A stretch of DNA of 47,998 bases from Rubrobacter taiwanensis (lineage in GTDB: Bacteria > Actinomycetota > Rubrobacteria > Rubrobacterales > Rubrobacteraceae). Positions 15,697 to 23,847 of the stretch are shown in pieces. The DNA is taken from positions 1 through 47,998 of the forward strand of contig NZ_SKBU01000042.1 in NCBI RefSeq assembly GCF_004337705.1, written 5' to 3'. The position numbers and the translations under genes are program-made. Numbering within the stretch: position 1 is the stretch's first letter; each line of letters starts with the position of its first letter. Below the pieces are notes generated by a model that was not told the DNA's origin, made no database searches, and saw only the letters and a program-made list of their open reading frames with translations.

Positions 15697-16817
15697 GCAC
15701 CGTTGCCCTCGTGGGAAACGTCGTGACCGACTACGAGATCTGGGAGGGGGGCTCGGTCCTCATCGAGGGGGCTGCGATCTCGGGCGTCTTCCGGGAGCCG
15801 GTGGAGGCGGACGAGGTGCACGAGTTCCACCGCAGCTATCTGATGCCGGGGTTCGTGGATCTACAGGTCAACGGCTCCTTCGGAGTGGACGTGGCCACGC
15901 AGCCGGAGCTGCTTCCCGAGCTCGGCCAGCGGCTGACGGCTACCGGCATCACCTCGTACCTGCCGACCGTGATCTCCATGGGCCGCGACGGGTACTCCGG
16001 CCTCCTCCCCGCTCTGGATGAGCGGTTCCGTGAAGGGGCGGAGGTACTCGGGTTGCACCTGGAGGGGCCTTTCCTGAACCCCGAAAAGCGCGGGGCACAC
16101 CCCCCGGAGAACATAGTCCGCCCGGACCCGGGACTGCTGGAGGAGCTGCTGCAGATGGCTCCCGTGCGCATGCTCACCCTGGCTCCGGAGCTGGAGGGTG
16201 CGTTCGAGCTCGTAGCCGCCGCCGGACGGCGGGGTGTTGTCGTCTCCGCCGGTCATACGGCCGCGGGCTTCGAGGTCGCCTACCGCTCGCTGGATTTCGG
16301 GGTCTCCGGGGTTACGCACCTCTTCAACGCCATGAGCCCGCTGCATCACCGGGAGCCGGGCGTTCCGGGAGCGGCATTCGCTCACCCGCGGGCGGTATGC
16401 GGTCTGATCTCCGATGGCCGGCACGTGCACCCCGAGGTGGTGAGCCTCGCCTTCAGGCTCCTGGGGCCGGACCGCATCTACCTCACCACCGACGCCATAG
16501 CCGCGGCCGGGATGGGGCCGGGCGAGTACGCGCTGGCCGGTCAGCGGGTCTATCTCGAAGGGGGCGTCCCGCGGCTGAAGAGCGGCGAGATCGCCGGCAG
16601 CGTCCTCACCATGAACGAGGCCCTGAAGAACACGCTCGCCTTCACCGGCTGCACGGTGCCCGAGGCCGCGCGCATGGCCGCGGCTACCCCCGCCCGCCTC
16701 ATCGGGGAGGGCGAGCGCAAGGGGCGCCTGGCCCCCGGTTACGACGCCGACGTGGTCGCGCTCTCGCCGGGAATGGACGTCGAGGCGGCCTGGGTAAGGG
16801 GCGAGCGGGTCAGATAG
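15693..16817 (+). CDS. nagA: N-acetylglucosamine-6-phosphate deacetylase
   Basis: A 374-residue amidohydrolase that converts GlcNAc-6-phosphate to glucosamine-6-phosphate and acetate. Family landmarks: PGFVDLQVNGSFGVD, the LHLEGPFLNPEKRGAH metal-site loop, SAGHTAAGFE, VTHLFNAMSPLHHREPG and YLTTDAIAAAGM with the catalytic Asp. The GTG start is supported by GGGGAGG 6 bases upstream. It completes the pathway started by the PTS permease; nagB is not in the window. Confidence 0.95.
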   Translation: MSTVALVGNVVTDYEIWEGGSVLIEGAAISGVFREPVEADEVHEFHRSYLMPGFVDLQVNGSFGVDVATQPELLPELGQRLTATGITSYLPTVISMGRDGYSGLLPALDERFREGAEVLGLHLEGPFLNPEKRGAHPPENIVRPDPGLLEELLQMAPVRMLTLAPELEGAFELVAAAGRRGVVVSAGHTAAGFEVAYRSLDFGVSGVTHLFNAMSPLHHREPGVPGAAFAHPRAVCGLISDGRHVHPEVVSLAFRLLGPDRIYLTTDAIAAAGMGPGEYALAGQRVYLEGGVPRLKSGEIAGSVLTMNEALKNTLAFTGCTVPEAARMAAATPARLIGEGERKGRLAPGYDADVVALSPGMDVEAAWVRGERVR

Positions 16818-16835
16818 CTCAGTAGTCCGGTGCGC

Positions 16836-16841
16836 TATACT
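16836..16841 (+). promoter_or_regulatory. -10 box for the OsmC-family selenoprotein gene
   Basis: TATACT lies 34 bases before the ATG at 16876, which has a strong GAAGGAGGG ribosome binding site. The short leader contains TCCGG-caacaa-CCGGA, a small hairpin. This gives the gene its own promoter, separate from nagA. Confidence 0.4.
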
Positions 16842-16875
16842 GGTCCGGCAACAACCGGAGAAGGAGGGATTCCGC

Positions 16876-17331
16876 ATGGGCGAGGTGGCGTACGTGTCGC
16901 GGGTGAGGGTGGAGCGGGTGAAAGGCAAGCTCCGGCAGGCCCACCTCCCCGCCGAGCCCGAGCCGGTGCTCTTCGGAGTTCACGGGGCGGTGGCCGAGCA
17001 CTACGGCGTCTCGCCGGATGCCGAAGAGCCGCACGCCACGACGCTGGACTACGTGGTGGCCGCCGCCGGCGGCTGACTGCTCGGCACCTTCGCGGGCGCG
17101 CTGGCAGCGCGCCAGATTTCTTTTACCGGCCTCTACGCCGACACGGTGGGCGAGGTGGAGGAAGAGGGGAAGGTTCTGGTCCTCAAGCGAATAAAGCAGA
17201 CCTTCCACCTCACCGCCGCCGAAGAAGACCGCGAAAGGATAGAGCGCGTACTGCGGGTCTACGCCGACTCGTGCCCGGTAGCCCGGTCGGTAAGAGGCAG
17301 CATCGAGATCACGAGCGAGCTGGCTGGTTAA
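16876..17331 (+). CDS. OsmC/Ohr-family peroxide reductase, probable selenoprotein (in-frame TGA = Sec67)
   Basis: OsmC/Ohr proteins reduce organic hydroperoxides with two cysteines. The frame from ATG 16876 runs 66 codons to ...YVVAAAGG, meets TGA at 17074-17076 and continues open for 84 codons with LLGTFAGAL, then a second half that ends SCPVARSVRGSIEI. Relatives have Cys exactly where the TGA falls (GGC-LxGTF), the peroxidatic cysteine. The resolving cysteine is intact as Cys133. The 151-residue total is the normal family length and codon use is coding-like on both sides. A perfect 7-bp hairpin with a G-containing five-base loop begins 18 bases after the TGA, matching bacterial SECIS geometry. 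I read the TGA as selenocysteine. The alternative, a nonsense mutation, would have to hit this one codon by chance. No sel genes are in the window, so this needs genome context. Confidence 0.82.
17095..17113 (+). promoter_or_regulatory. Bacterial SECIS-like hairpin
   Basis: GGCGCGC (17095-17101) pairs perfectly with GCGCGCC (17107-17113) around the loop TGGCA. The loop begins 25 bases after the TGA, and its second base is G; bacterial SECIS elements have a stem-loop with a G among the first two loop bases about 16-37 bases from the UGA. Such elements bind SelB to deliver Sec-tRNA. Confidence 0.7.
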
Positions 17332-17360
17332 CAAAACTTCAAAAATTCGTAAGAAATGTG

Positions 17361-17389
17361 TTGACACGCGCTCCGTGTGGGAGTAGTGT
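17361..17389 (+). promoter_or_regulatory. Sigma70-like promoter of the leader/ABC exporter operon
   Basis: TTGACA (17361-17366), 17-bp spacer, TAGTGT (17384-17389). A consensus -35 with optimal spacing makes this among the best promoters in the window. The transcript would start near 17396, giving a leader of about 280 bases before the ORF at 17676. Confidence 0.65.
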
Positions 17390-17431
17390 GAGAACCGTAC
17401 GTAGTTCGAGGACAGAAGGGAGGCGCGACAG

Positions 17432-17530
17432 ATGAATAAGATCCGCGTCTTTCTCGCCACGCCGCGAGCGGGCACTGCGCCTGCGCTCGGGGCGGAGTGC
17501 GTCCCGATGTCCTCGAAGCCTCCCCGTTGA
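17432..17530 (+). CDS. Putative 32-residue leader peptide
   Basis: ATG at 17432 with GAAGGGAGG 8 bases upstream opens a 33-codon frame, MNKIRVFLATPRAG..., ending at TGA 17528-17530. It is the first start codon on the predicted transcript. Downstream are two strong hairpins, the second masking the ribosome binding site of the next gene, so this looks like a regulatory leader peptide rather than a functional protein. No database family is known to me. Confidence 0.45.
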   Translation: MNKIRVFLATPRAGTAPALGAECVPMSSKPPR

Positions 17531-17560
17531 GTAGCGTCTGATCCAGATCCTGAGGAGGCT

Positions 17561-17579
17561 CCCGGACGTCGGGTCCGGG
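17561..17579 (+). promoter_or_regulatory. Leader hairpin 1
   Basis: CCCGGAC-GTCGG-GTCCGGG is a perfect 7-bp stem with a five-base loop, 31 bases downstream of the leader-peptide stop. It is not followed by T residues, so it is more likely an attenuator or stability element than a terminator. Confidence 0.45.
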
Positions 17580-17618
17580 GGCCGGAGCTCTGTGCGCCCA
17601 GACCAGGGCTCTCCCGCC

Positions 17619-17673
17619 CGGCTTCCCGGGGCACCGTTCCGGATTTGCACGAACCTGTAAGAAAGGGAAGCCG
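17619..17673 (+). promoter_or_regulatory. Leader hairpin 2, sequesters the ribosome binding site of the next ORF
   Basis: CGGCTTCCC (17619-17627) is perfectly complementary to GGGAAGCCG (17665-17673). The right arm contains the GGGAAG Shine-Dalgarno of the ORF at 17676. With the upstream leader ORF this is the architecture of ribosome-mediated translational attenuation. Folding in vivo is inferred. Confidence 0.5.
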
Positions 17674-17675
17674 CG

Positions 17676-17900
17676 ATGATGTTCAGAGACGATTTTATGC
17701 ACGAGTTCGCCCGGCAGTACATGGCCGAGCGGCAGCGATTCGCCGAGCAGTGCCGGATGGCGCGCCGGGCCAAACGCAGGCCATCGTGGCGCGCCCGGGC
17801 GGCGCGCAGGTTCTTCGACATGGCGTTCGCCGTCGAGCCGGACGAAGCCTGGCGCGCCGTCTGGGAGCGGATGATGCGCGGGGAGGGTGCCCGCCGTTGA
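17676..17900 (+). CDS. Small hypothetical basic protein
   Basis: A 74-residue protein rich in Arg, Met and aromatic residues (MMFRDDFMHEFARQYMAERQ...), with a likely helical N-terminal half and a second helix around FFDMAFAVEPDEAWRAVW. No family recognised. It has the ribosome binding site GGGAAG and lies between the long leader and the ABC exporter genes, about 100 bases upstream of the ATPase. It may be a regulatory or accessory subunit of the exporter. Confidence 0.65.
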   Translation: MMFRDDFMHEFARQYMAERQRFAEQCRMARRAKRRPSWRARAARRFFDMAFAVEPDEAWRAVWERMMRGEGARR

Positions 17901-18003
17901 GCTCCGGCCCGGAGCGAAGACCGGACGATCGTCCGTGTTGTCGGGGTGGCACTCCCGCACCGGGGTTGCGGGAGCGCCGCTCCGGAGTAGAGGAGGTCTT
18001 AAG

Positions 18004-18789
18004 ATGAATGCTCTGGAACTCAGAAACGTGCGCAAACGCTTCAAGAAGCGCCGCGGGGTATGGGTGGACGCGCTCGACGACATCTCGCTCACCATCCGGC
18101 GGGGCGAGGTGGTCGGCATCCTGGGACCGAACGGGAGCGGGAAGAGCACGCTGGTGCGCGTGATCTCCACGCTGGTTATCCCCGACTCCGGAGAGGTGCA
18201 TGTCTTCGGGGTGGACGCCGTTGCGCACCCCAAGGTGGTGCAGCGCAACATGAACCGGGTCAGCGTGGAGGCCAGCTTCTTCAAGAAGCTCTCGGCGCTG
18301 GAGAACCTGCTCTATGGAGCCAAGCTCTACGGCGTCACCGACCGGGAGGCGCGGGAGCGCATCCGGGAGATCCTGGAGCACATCGGCTTCGACTACAAGC
18401 GGGCTCAGGAGCCCATGGAACACCTCTCGCGGGGCATGCAGCAGAAGGTAGCGCTGGCCCGGGCGCTTCTGACCAGCCCAATGCTCATGCTCCTGGACGA
18501 GCCGACCACGGGGCTCGACCCGCGCAGCAAGCGCGAGGTGCAGGCTTTCATCCGCCGGATCCGCGAGCGGCATGACGCTTCGATCCTCCTGTGCACCCAT
18601 GACATGCGTGAGGCCGAGGAGCTGTGCGACCGGGTCGGGATCATGGTGGATGGCCGGATACTCGCGCTGGACGAGCCGCGGGCGCTCAAGGAGCGCTACG
18701 CGGCCGACGGGCGCATCCCGGATCTCGAAGAGGTTTTCATGGCCGCAACCGGCTACTCGGTCGAAGAAGCCGCAGCAGAGGAGGAATGA
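18004..18789 (+). CDS. ABC-2 exporter ATP-binding protein
   Basis: A 261-residue ATPase with Walker A GPNGSGKS, signature LSRGMQQK, Walker B LMLLDEP and CTHDMREAEE. The SRG signature variant and C-terminal extension (YSVEEAAAEEE) are typical of drug or antibiotic exporters of the NatA/DrrA type. The ATG at 18004 is chosen because AGAGGAGGT sits 7 bases upstream; the frame is open further up but without coding character. One base separates its stop from the permease ATG. Confidence 0.94.
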   Translation: MNALELRNVRKRFKKRRGVWVDALDDISLTIRRGEVVGILGPNGSGKSTLVRVISTLVIPDSGEVHVFGVDAVAHPKVVQRNMNRVSVEASFFKKLSALENLLYGAKLYGVTDREARERIREILEHIGFDYKRAQEPMEHLSRGMQQKVALARALLTSPMLMLLDEPTTGLDPRSKREVQAFIRRIRERHDASILLCTHDMREAEELCDRVGIMVDGRILALDEPRALKERYAADGRIPDLEEVFMAATGYSVEEAAAEEE

Positions 18790-18790
18790 G

Positions 18791-19639
18791 ATGCAGCCGG
18801 CCCTGTCGAGAAGACCCCGGTGGATGACGGAGCTTATCGCCGTCTGGGGCTACGTGCAGCGCAACTACTACCTGACCCGGCGCTACTGGATGTGGGAGCT
18901 GGTGTGGCTCGTCTACACCCTGATGAACGCTCTGGCGATCACCTTCATCGGCGCGGGGGTGGAGACGCTGGAGGGCGGCGGGGGCATAGATACCGCCCGC
19001 CTGATGACGTTCCTGCTCATCGGGGCACTCATCTGGAGCTACCTGTCCATGATCTTCGACGTCATCTCGGAGACGGTGAGCTGGGAGCGCTGGGAGGGGA
19101 CGATGGAGTACACCTTCATGAGCCCGGCCAGCCGCGCCACCCACCTGCTGGGGATGGGGGTCTACGCCATCGTCTACGGCATCCTGCGCACGGCGGTGGT
19201 GCTCGGGGTCGCGATGCTCTTCTTCGACCTCGAACTCTCGAACGCCAACTACCTGAGCGCGCTCGTTGTGCTCGCCATATGCAGCGTCTCGCTCGTGGGC
19301 TTCGGGATCGTGGCCGCCGTCATGCCGCTGCTCTCCCCGGAGAAAGGCCAGCAGGTCACCTACATCATCTCCGCCATCCTGCTCCTGATCTCCGGCGTCT
19401 ACTACGACGTCTCGGTGCTGCCGGGCTGGATGCAGTGGATGGCGCAGTTCTCGCCCGTCACCTACGCTCTGGACGGCATCCGGTCCGCGCTGCTCGACGG
19501 CGCGCCGCTCGGCAGCCTCCGGGACGCCATCTGGCCGCTGCTTCTCATGGGCGCGGTCTTCGTGCCGCTCGGCTTGTGGGTCTTCCACCTCGGCGAGCGC
19601 TACGCTAAGCGCACCGGCAAGCTCAAGCGGAGCGGTTAA
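18791..19639 (+). CDS. ABC-2 exporter permease
   Basis: A 282-residue membrane protein with about six TM segments. It has TFLLIGALIWSYLSMIFDVI, the short EGTMEYTFMSPASRATHLLG cytoplasmic loop and ILLLISGVYYDVSVLPGWMQ before the last segments, all ABC-2 features. It partners the preceding ATPase. The 3' end is 14 bases from the convergent binding-protein gene, with no terminator evident. Confidence 0.92.
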   Translation: MQPALSRRPRWMTELIAVWGYVQRNYYLTRRYWMWELVWLVYTLMNALAITFIGAGVETLEGGGGIDTARLMTFLLIGALIWSYLSMIFDVISETVSWERWEGTMEYTFMSPASRATHLLGMGVYAIVYGILRTAVVLGVAMLFFDLELSNANYLSALVVLAICSVSLVGFGIVAAVMPLLSPEKGQQVTYIISAILLLISGVYYDVSVLPGWMQWMAQFSPVTYALDGIRSALLDGAPLGSLRDAIWPLLLMGAVFVPLGLWVFHLGERYAKRTGKLKRSG

Positions 19640-19653
19640 TCACCGGTATGGAG

Positions 19654-20721
19654 TCACGAGGCCGGCGGCACTTCCGTTTCGGGATCGCCGTCTATTGCGG
19701 CGGCGAGCATCGGCGTTATCCTCTCCAGCAGGAACGGGAGGCTGAGCACGGTGTTGAACTGCAGCGCGTCGTCGAGCACGCCTTCGACGAAGACCATGCG
19801 CCCCTCCCGAGCGGCAGTGAGCCGCCGGATGAGCGGGTCGGACTCTATCGCCTCCCGGCCCCCTTCGGTTAGCGAGAGCTGGTTCCAGACCAGCACGTCG
19901 CGGTCGAGCAGGTCCAGCCGCTCGCCGCTGATCGTCCCGAAGAACTGATCCCCGGCTATCTCGTCCAGTTCCCCGGGGATCGTGAAGCCGAGGTCGGTGA
20001 AGAAACGCGCCCGGATATCCTGGGAGGCGAAGAAGCTGATCTCGCCGCCGCCCGCGTAGGTTGCAACCGCGACGGTTGCTCCCTCGAACTCCGGATGCTC
20101 CTCCCTGACGGCCTGAAAGCGCCGCTCGACCTCTTCTACCAGCTCCGCGGCGCGTTCCTCGCGGCCGAGCGCGCGCCCGACGAGGAGCGTGTGCTCCCGC
20201 CACGGCACCCCGAAGTCTATGTAATCCCCGGGCTGGGCCACGGTGGGTGCTATCTCGGAGAGCGTCTCGTACTCGTCTTCGGTTATCCCCGAGTAGATGC
20301 CCAGTATGAGATCGGGTTCCAGCGCGGCGATCCGCTCGAAGTTCAGCTCCCCGAAGGGCATGTTGAGGATCTCGGGATCGGCGTCCCCCGCCTCGTCCTC
20401 GGCCCAGGGGAAGATGACGTCGTCCTCATCGCCGAACCAGTAGCGGACCGCAATGGGTTCGACCCCGAGCGCGAAGATGGCGTCGTGCTCCTGGTAGCCT
20501 AAAGAGAGCACGCGCCGGGGCTCGGCGGGAACCTCGGTCGCGCCGTACTTGTGTTCGACGGTGCGGGTGCCGGATGCGGTGTCGCCGGTATCCCGGCCGG
20601 TGACACCGCATCCGGCGGTACCTATCAGCAGCAGGCTGCCGGCTCCGATGAGAAATTCCCGCCGGCTCGGACGCAGCTTCGAGCTCCTGCTTCCTCCCAG
20701 GCCGGAAGTTCTAACCCTCAA
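19654..20721 (-). CDS. Iron-siderophore ABC transporter binding lipoprotein (FecB family), Tat-exported
   Basis: A 355-residue substrate-binding protein. The N-terminus has a twin-arginine motif (SRREFLIGAG), a hydrophobic core and a lipobox (GTAGC), so the protein is folded before export and lipid-anchored. The mature part has the TRTVEHKYG start, RRVLSLGYQEHDAIFALG and [16 protein letters not shown] of the FecB/FepB class. It is closely similar in sequence to the binding protein at 32653. The TTG start overlaps the upstream binding-protein stop by 11 bases and has GAGAGG ahead, so both are cotranscribed. Confidence 0.9.
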   Translation of the reverse strand: MRVRTSGLGGSRSSKLRPSRREFLIGAGSLLLIGTAGCGVTGRDTGDTASGTRTVEHKYGATEVPAEPRRVLSLGYQEHDAIFALGVEPIAVRYWFGDEDDVIFPWAEDEAGDADPEILNMPFGELNFERIAALEPDLILGIYSGITEDEYETLSEIAPTVAQPGDYIDFGVPWREHTLLVGRALGREERAAELVEEVERRFQAVREEHPEFEGATVAVATYAGGGEISFFASQDIRARFFTDLGFTIPGELDEIAGDQFFGTISGERLDLLDRDVLVWNQLSLTEGGREAIESDPLIRRLTAAREGRMVFVEGVLDDALQFNTVLSLPFLLERITPMLAAAIDGDPETEVPPAS

Positions 20722-21634
20722 GGATGTACCTCTCCAGGTCGTCTATGACGCCGTTGGCAGCGGTGTAGCCGATGCCGAGCATCCAGAGGTCGTCGGAGAC
20801 CCGGTAGGCCCGGCCCTCCCGCACGGCTTCGAGCTGCCGCCAGAGCGGATCGGAGGTGATTTCGTCGAGTGTGGTCTCGTCCTCGGGGCCGTAGACGGTG
20901 TAGAAGATCACGTCCCCGCCCATCTCCGGGATCGCCTCGCGGCTGACGTTGAGCATCGCGAAGTCCTCGACGTCCTGCGCCTCAGGACGCGGCAGCCCGG
21001 CGTCTTCGAGCACCGTGCCGATGAAGGACTCCTTCTGGTAGATGCGGGTGTCTCCCGGCAGGAAGCGGACGACCGAGACCTCGGGCGGGTCTTCGCCGAG
21101 AGCTTCCCGGAACTCCCGCATGCGCGCCTCATACTCCGATACAACCCGTTCCGCTTCCTCCTCCCGGCCCAGAGCCTCGGCGTGCACCTCGAAGTTCTCC
21201 TTCCAGGTCACGCCGGTGGTCTCGGTGAAGACGGTGGGCGCTATCTGCGAGAGTTCGTCGTAGATCGCCTCATGCCGCAGCTTACTGGAGAGTATAAGGT
21301 CGGGCTCCAGCGCAGCTATCCGCTCCAAGTTGGGCTCCTCGATGGTGCCCACGTTCTCCACACCTTGCGTGTGCTCATCCAGATAAGACGGATAGCCAAG
21401 CCCCTCGACCGCCTCGACGGCCCCGACCGGCGTTACGCCGAGCGTGATCGCACTGTCCAGCTCACCCGTGTCCAACACCACTACCCGCTCCGGCCGCTCC
21501 GGAACCTCGGTCTCGCCCATCGCGTGCTGAACGGTGCGGGCTTCCCCGGAACCGCCTCCACCCGTATCCCCGGCCCCGCCACAGGCAGCTAGTAGCGCCG
21601 CCGCCAGCAGAACCACGAAGATCCTTCTCCTCAT
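20711..21634 (-). CDS. Iron-siderophore ABC transporter binding lipoprotein (FecB family), Sec-exported
   Basis: A 307-residue substrate-binding protein with a Sec-type lipoprotein signal ([17 protein letters not shown]). The mature domain has the family motifs [32 protein letters not shown] and the C-terminal [18 protein letters not shown]...[10 protein letters not shown]. The ATG at 21634 is preferred over 21679 because GGAGGGAG is directly upstream and the signal peptide then starts properly. It is divergent from the permease genes and shares a control region carrying an inverted repeat. Confidence 0.91.
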   Translation of the reverse strand: MRRRIFVVLLAAALLAACGGAGDTGGGGSGEARTVQHAMGETEVPERPERVVVLDTGELDSAITLGVTPVGAVEAVEGLGYPSYLDEHTQGVENVGTIEEPNLERIAALEPDLILSSKLRHEAIYDELSQIAPTVFTETTGVTWKENFEVHAEALGREEEAERVVSEYEARMREFREALGEDPPEVSVVRFLPGDTRIYQKESFIGTVLEDAGLPRPEAQDVEDFAMLNVSREAIPEMGGDVIFYTVYGPEDETTLDEITSDPLWRQLEAVREGRAYRVSDDLWMLGIGYTAANGVIDDLERYILEG

Positions 21635-21684
21635 CTCCCTCCGCCTCTCTAGAACGATTGAGCCGGCCCGCAGGATCATGCTAT

Positions 21685-21745
21685 CTTTACAACGGTGATC
21701 CGGCTATTGACAACCATTATCAGCGCGAGAGGCAAGATAACGGTT
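21685..21745. promoter_or_regulatory. Divergent siderophore-transport control region with long inverted repeat
   Basis: AACCATTATC (21712-21721) and GATAACGGTT (21736-21745) form an inverted repeat with 9 of 10 matches and a 14-bp spacer. TTGACA (21707-21712) points toward the permeases. On the minus strand TTGTCA (21708-21713) and TAAAGA, about 18 bp apart, serve the binding proteins. The repeat is a candidate operator for an iron-responsive regulator. It does not match the DtxR/IdeR consensus and is only loosely Fur-like. Confidence 0.45.
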
Positions 21746-21783
21746 CGAGCGGGAGCCGTCAAGGGGCGGCTGGGGGTTTGGGT

Positions 21784-22791
21784 GTGAGGGTGTGGCGCTC
21801 GGGTTACGGGAGGTTGCTGGGGCTGCCGGTGGGGGTTGTGGCTCTGGGGGGGTGTCTGGTGTTGAGTGTGCGGTTCGGGGCGGCGGAGATCTCCACGGCG
21901 GAGGTGATCAGGGCGTTCACGGACTTCGACGACCGGTCCACCGGCCACCTCATAGTACAGACCATCCGGGTACCGCGGGCACTGATAGCGGCGTGTGTGG
22001 GGGCGGCGCTGGCGGTAGCGGGGGCGATCATGCAGGGGTTGACGCGCAATCCGCTGGCCGATCCTGGGATACTGGGGATAAACGCCGGGGCGGCGCTGGC
22101 GGTGGTGGCCGGGGTGTTCCTGTTCGGGATCGGTTCGATCGGCGTGTACGCGCTGTTCGCGTTTCTTGGCGCCGCCGTCACGGCGGTGGTGGTGTACGGG
22201 CTTGGATCGCTCGGGCGCGGAGGGATGACGCCGCTCAAGCTCACGGTGGCCGGGGCGGCGCTGACGGCGTTGTTCTCGTCGCTGACCACCGCGATACTCA
22301 TCCTCAACGAGCGGACGCTGGAGGAGGTACGCTTCTGGCTCGCCGGATCGGTGGCCGGGCGGGATCTGGAGCTCTTCCTGCGGCTCCTGCCGTACATGGG
22401 GGTGGGGCTGGTGGTGGCGCTCTCGCTGGGGCGCCAGATCACGACGCTCAACCTCGGCGAGGACATAGCGCGGGGGCTCGGGCAGCGGACGGGTTGGGTC
22501 AAGGCCCTGGCCGCGCTGGCGGTGGTGCTGCTGGCGGGCGGGGCGGTTGCGGCCGCCGGTCCCATAGGTTTCGTAGGGCTCGTGATCCCGCACGTCGTGC
22601 GCTTCTTCGCGGGGGCAGACTACCGGTGGATACTGCCTTACTCGGCGATCTGCGGGGCGATGCTGCTCGTTCTCTCCGACGTGGCCGCCCGGCTCGTGCT
22701 GCGGCCGCAGGAGCTGCCGGTAGGGGTGATGATCGCGCTGCTCGGGGCCCCGTTCTTTATCTACCTGGCGCGCTGGAAGGTGAAGCGGTGA
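21784..22791 (+). CDS. FecCD-family iron-siderophore permease 1
   Basis: A 335-residue permease with about nine to ten TM segments. It has [40 protein letters not shown], the GLG box near [12 protein letters not shown] and [16 protein letters not shown], the coupling region to the ATPase. The GTG at 21784 is my choice; upstream open frame to 21658 is polar and unlike the family. The stop overlaps the second permease start (GTGA). It imports ferric siderophores with 22788 and 23848. Confidence 0.93.
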   Translation: MRVWRSGYGRLLGLPVGVVALGGCLVLSVRFGAAEISTAEVIRAFTDFDDRSTGHLIVQTIRVPRALIAACVGAALAVAGAIMQGLTRNPLADPGILGINAGAALAVVAGVFLFGIGSIGVYALFAFLGAAVTAVVVYGLGSLGRGGMTPLKLTVAGAALTALFSSLTTAILILNERTLEEVRFWLAGSVAGRDLELFLRLLPYMGVGLVVALSLGRQITTLNLGEDIARGLGQRTGWVKALAALAVVLLAGGAVAAAGPIGFVGLVIPHVVRFFAGADYRWILPYSAICGAMLLVLSDVAARLVLRPQELPVGVMIALLGAPFFIYLARWKVKR

Positions 22792-23834
22792 GGCGCTGGA
22801 TCGTCGTGCGGCCGCCGGGGCTACCCGTCTCCTTCCGGCTGGGGGCCCGGGTGCCGGCGGTGCTGCTGGCGCTCACGCTGGTCACGCTGGCCGGGATGGT
22901 CCTGAACGTGGGGTACGGCGAGTATCCCATCTCGCCGCCGGACGTGGTGCGCACGGTCCTGGGCATAGAGGCCGGGGACGGCAACTACGGCTTCATCGTG
23001 AACACTTTGAGGCTGCCAAGGGTGCTGGTTGCGTTTGCGGTCGGGGTGGCGCTGGCGGTGGCGGGAGCCATCCTGCAGGGGATAACGCGCAACCCGCTCG
23101 CCGCGCCGGAGATCGTGGGCGTCAACGCCGGGGCGGGGCTCGCTGCGGTGACGCTCATCGTGGCGCTGCCGGCGGTCTCGGTGGCCTACCTGCCGTTCGC
23201 AGCGTTCGGGGGGGCGCTGGTGGTCGCTACCCTGGTGTATCTCATCTCCTGGAAGGGCGGCGGGGCGTCGCCGATACGGCTGATCCTGGTGGGGATAGGG
23301 TTTGCGGCTATGGCCACGGCGCTGACGACGATCATGATCACCTTCGGGGAGATCTACGCCGTCCAGCAGGCGCTGGTCTGGCTCTCCGGCAGCGTCTACG
23401 CCCGGGGGTGGGCGGAGCTGTTCGCGCTGCTGCCCTGGCTCGCGCTCTTCCTGCCGCTGGCCTTCGCCGGCGCCCGGCAGCTGAACGCGCTCAACCTGGG
23501 CGACGACGTGGCCCGGAGCCTGGGCGGCCGGGTGGAGCTCCAGCGGCTCTCCCTCATCGTCGTCTGCGTGGCGCTGGCCGGAGCCGCGGTCGCCACGGCC
23601 GGGGCCATAGGCTTCGTGGGCCTTATGGCCCCGCACATCGCCCGGCGGCTGGTCGGTCCCTCGCACGAGGGCCTGATCCCGGTCGCCGCGATGACGGGCG
23701 GGATGCTGGTGGTACTGGCGGACCTCGTCGGCCGGGCGGCCTTCTCCCCGATCGAGATACCCTGCGGCCTCATCACCTCGGCGATAGGTGCGCCGTACTT
23801 TCTCTACCTGCTCTACCGGAGCCGCAACCTGTAA
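22788..23834 (+). CDS. FecCD-family iron-siderophore permease 2
   Basis: A 348-residue partner of the preceding permease, with the same landmarks: [54 protein letters not shown] and [19 protein letters not shown]. Two different FecCD proteins form the heterodimeric channel. The GTG start overlaps the stop of permease 1 and the ATPase follows 13 bases later. Confidence 0.94.
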   Translation: MRRWIVVRPPGLPVSFRLGARVPAVLLALTLVTLAGMVLNVGYGEYPISPPDVVRTVLGIEAGDGNYGFIVNTLRLPRVLVAFAVGVALAVAGAILQGITRNPLAAPEIVGVNAGAGLAAVTLIVALPAVSVAYLPFAAFGGALVVATLVYLISWKGGGASPIRLILVGIGFAAMATALTTIMITFGEIYAVQQALVWLSGSVYARGWAELFALLPWLALFLPLAFAGARQLNALNLGDDVARSLGGRVELQRLSLIVVCVALAGAAVATAGAIGFVGLMAPHIARRLVGPSHEGLIPVAAMTGGMLVVLADLVGRAAFSPIEIPCGLITSAIGAPYFLYLLYRSRNL

Positions 23835-23847
23835 GGAGGTTCTATCC

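Noticed and set aside
17432-18007. Second selenoprotein candidate: the 17432 ORF ends in TGA with an open frame and a hairpin downstream
   Set aside because: The downstream frame lacks protein-like character, runs across another likely gene (17676) in a different frame, and the hairpin loop is at the outer limit of SECIS distance. Leader peptide is the better reading.
21731-21760. GGTTCGAGC resembling a tRNA T-arm
   Set aside because: No acceptor stem, anticodon arm or CCA context can be formed around it.
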